Made by a program: the position numbers and the translations under genes. Of a stretch of 64,000 nt of DNA, positions 62,639-64,000 are shown piece by piece (the first letter of the stretch is position 1; every line of letters starts with the position of its first letter). Below the pieces are notes generated by a model. The model saw nothing but the letters and a program-made list of their open reading frames with translations. It did no database searches and was not told the origin of the DNA. This DNA is from Acidimicrobiales bacterium (lineage in GTDB: Bacteria > Actinomycetota > Acidimicrobiia > Acidimicrobiales > SZUA-35), in the NCBI GenBank assembly GCA_028285495.1, contig JANQPB010000026.1:126001-190000 (forward strand), read 5' to 3'.

Positions 62639-63538
62639 GTGCGCCTGCTGCGAACGCTGAAGTACATCACCGAACCGCCGGCCACCCCCAAGGGCGTCGA
62701 GCGCCGCCCCGAGCCGCCGAAGACCGGCGTGTACTACGACACCGACTGGGCCCACCGACCGGTGGCCAAGTTCGTCCGCCGGGTCGGGGTGTGGGGGTTC
62801 TTCAAGCCGGCGGTGCGGATCTACGGCTCACCCCGGGTGATCGGCACCGACCGCCTGGAGCACCTCGAGGGCCCGCTGATCTTCGCCGCCAACCACCACA
62901 GCCACGCCGACACCAGCCTGCTGCTGGCCACCCTGCCGGCCCATCTGCGGGACAACCTGGCCATCGCCGCCGGCGCCGACTACTTCTTCCCGAACCGGGT
63001 CAGCGCCGCACTGTCGGCACTGTTCATCGGGGCGATCCCCATCGAGCGCCAGAAGCTGTCGAAGCTGTCGATCGACAACTCGCTCCGGGCGCTGAAGGAC
63101 CGGGGCAACCTGCTGATCTTCCCCGAGGGAGGCCGAAGCCCCGACGGCTGGAGCCGCAAGCACCGCCCGGGGGCGGCCTTCCTGGCCCGTCGCAGCGGGG
63201 CCCCGGTCGTGCCGGTGTACCTCGACGGGACCGGCACGATCCTGCCGAAGGGCAAGAACTGGCCGACCCGCTCACGCTGTGCGGTGGTGTTCGGCGACCC
63301 GCTGACGATGGGCGACGAGGAGGACACCAGGGCCTTCGCCGAGCGGATCGAGCACCGGATCGCCGAGCTGGCCGACGAGTTCAGCTCGGGCTGGTGGCAG
63401 GCCCGCAAGAACGCCTACCGACGAACCACCCCGGACGCCACCGGTCCGGATGCCGGGGCCTGGCGCCGCCGGTGGGCCCTCGGCTCGAAGCCGGGGGCGA
63501 GGCGGGCGGCCAAGCGGCGCTCCTGGCCGGACCTGTAG
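62639..63538 (+). CDS. PlsC-type 1-acylglycerol-3-phosphate acyltransferase family protein
   Basis: A 299-residue LPLAT-fold protein: AANHHSHADTSLLLATLP has the H-x4-D catalytic motif, FIGAIPIERQKLSKLSIDNS follows, LLIFPEGGRSPDGWSRKHRP is motif III, and APVVPVYLDGTGTILPKG motif IV. It transfers acyl chains to a lysolipid or related alcohol at the membrane. The N-terminal amphipathic part may anchor it. GTG at 62639 with GGGGGAG upstream. Third gene of the row with the reductase and LarA-like genes, supporting a lipid role. Confidence 0.88.
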   Translation: MRLLRTLKYITEPPATPKGVERRPEPPKTGVYYDTDWAHRPVAKFVRRVGVWGFFKPAVRIYGSPRVIGTDRLEHLEGPLIFAANHHSHADTSLLLATLPAHLRDNLAIAAGADYFFPNRVSAALSALFIGAIPIERQKLSKLSIDNSLRALKDRGNLLIFPEGGRSPDGWSRKHRPGAAFLARRSGAPVVPVYLDGTGTILPKGKNWPTRSRCAVVFGDPLTMGDEEDTRAFAERIEHRIAELADEFSSGWWQARKNAYRRTTPDATGPDAGAWRRRWALGSKPGARRAAKRRSWPDL

Positions 63539-63551
63539 CGACGGCCTCGGG

Positions 63552-64000
63552 TCAACCCTCGGCGGCGTCGAGCTCCCGGCAGTCGAGCACGTCGGGACGG
63601 TCGCCGCAGGTGAGGCCGAACGCCTCGTAGTCGCTGCCGACCGGGCCGATCTCGAAGAGCCGGTCGCAGGCCTCACCGCTGCCGGCCTCGCAGGCCGCCC
63701 ACAGCCCGTCGAGGGCCAGGTCGTCGCCGAGGGTCCACGGGCCCCGGTCGACCGACGCCAGCTCGTCCGGTGGCTCGGCCGTTGCGTCAACGAGGGGGTC
63801 GTGGGCGGTCCGGCAGCTGGTGACGAGCTCGTCGACGGCCCGATCGTCGAGACGTCCGATCCGGAGCTGACGACCGCCGAGGCGAACGGCGCACTCGATC
63901 ACGTCGACCGACTCACCCTCGGCCGCCAGCTGATCGACGAGGACCGCCTCGGGGTCGGGGACCGGGTCGGGCGTGGCCAGCGCGATGCCGGCGGCGGCTG
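63552..64000 (-). CDS. acidic Cys-containing protein, C-terminal part (runs off the window)
   Basis: The frame is open from the window edge to a stop at 63552 (149 codons). It has spaced Cys residues (VIECAVRLGG, VTSCRTAHD, WAACEAGSGEACDRLFEIG, LTCGDRPDVLDCREL) and a Pro/Asp-rich start (TPDPVPDPEAV). The composition resembles an extracytoplasmic lipoprotein body, much like the gene at 8190. The family is not recognised and the start lies outside the window. Confidence 0.6.
   Translation of the reverse strand, partial: AAAGIALATPDPVPDPEAVLVDQLAAEGESVDVIECAVRLGGRQLRIGRLDDRAVDELVTSCRTAHDPLVDATAEPPDELASVDRGPWTLGDDLALDGLWAACEAGSGEACDRLFEIGPVGSDYEAFGLTCGDRPDVLDCRELDAAEG

Overview
The window looks like a chromosome segment from a high-GC actinobacterium, probably of the Acidimicrobiia (inference). 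GC is high throughout with strong G/C third-position bias and many GTG starts. There are F420-type enzymes (a deazaflavin-dependent nitroreductase relative and an LLM-class oxidoreductase), menaquinone synthesis (MenA), a peptidoglycan gene pair (MurF, Ddl) and an actinobacterial integrative conjugative element (AICE).

Layout. 1-15.5 kb is loosely packed and accessory in character. It holds small membrane proteins, two alpha/beta hydrolases, a CPBP-type protease, a coupled SWIM zinc-finger/MolR-like pair, a TetR regulator divergent from an F420-type nitroreductase, and several broken genes: a TetR with a frameshift and a stop, an XRE regulator, a frameshifted lipoprotein and an IS110 stub. 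15.6-36.1 kb is an integration hot spot at the 3' end of a tRNA-Val(CAC) gene (36050-36123, minus strand). Four copies of the tRNA 3' half lie at 15576, 20382, 22720 and 36050. The segment between the last two is an apparently intact AICE: LysR plus a duplicated unknown gene pair, XRE and GntR/KorSA-like regulators, a small conserved protein, a split TraB/FtsK transfer unit, a HUH-type Rep, excisionase, integrase, then an unknown P-loop NTPase between integrase and attR. The two segments to its left are decayed older insertions; one still carries an integrase fragment that lacks the catalytic core. 36.4-46 kb is a classical glycogen cluster: glgP, glgX and glgA on the plus strand, glgC divergent from glgB, with a CoA-binding protein between glgA and glgC. 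46-64 kb is housekeeping: a J-domain membrane protein, an LLM oxidoreductase, menA, a selenoprotein gene divergent from an FAD-dependent oxidoreductase, cupin/murF, ddl, a TPM-like coiled-coil membrane protein, TetR, and a reductase-HAD fusion / LarA-like / acyltransferase row that suggests lipid metabolism.

The most striking single signal is at 49762-51003. One reading frame for a GrdB/PrdB-family protein is interrupted by a single in-frame TGA at 50533-50535, in the context VPV-U-PICTG. Eleven bases after the TGA begins a perfect 6-bp hairpin with a GGTCG loop, as expected for a bacterial SECIS element. It is best read as one selenoprotein gene; gene callers would split it in two.

How the parts work together. 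The glycogen genes give ADP-glucose synthesis (GlgC), elongation (GlgA), branching (GlgB), debranching (GlgX) and phosphorolysis (GlgP). The AICE genes give repression (GntR, XRE), rolling-circle replication (Rep), DNA transfer (FtsK/TraB-like), excision (Xis) and integration (Int) at tRNA-Val. Cargo sits at both ends of the element.
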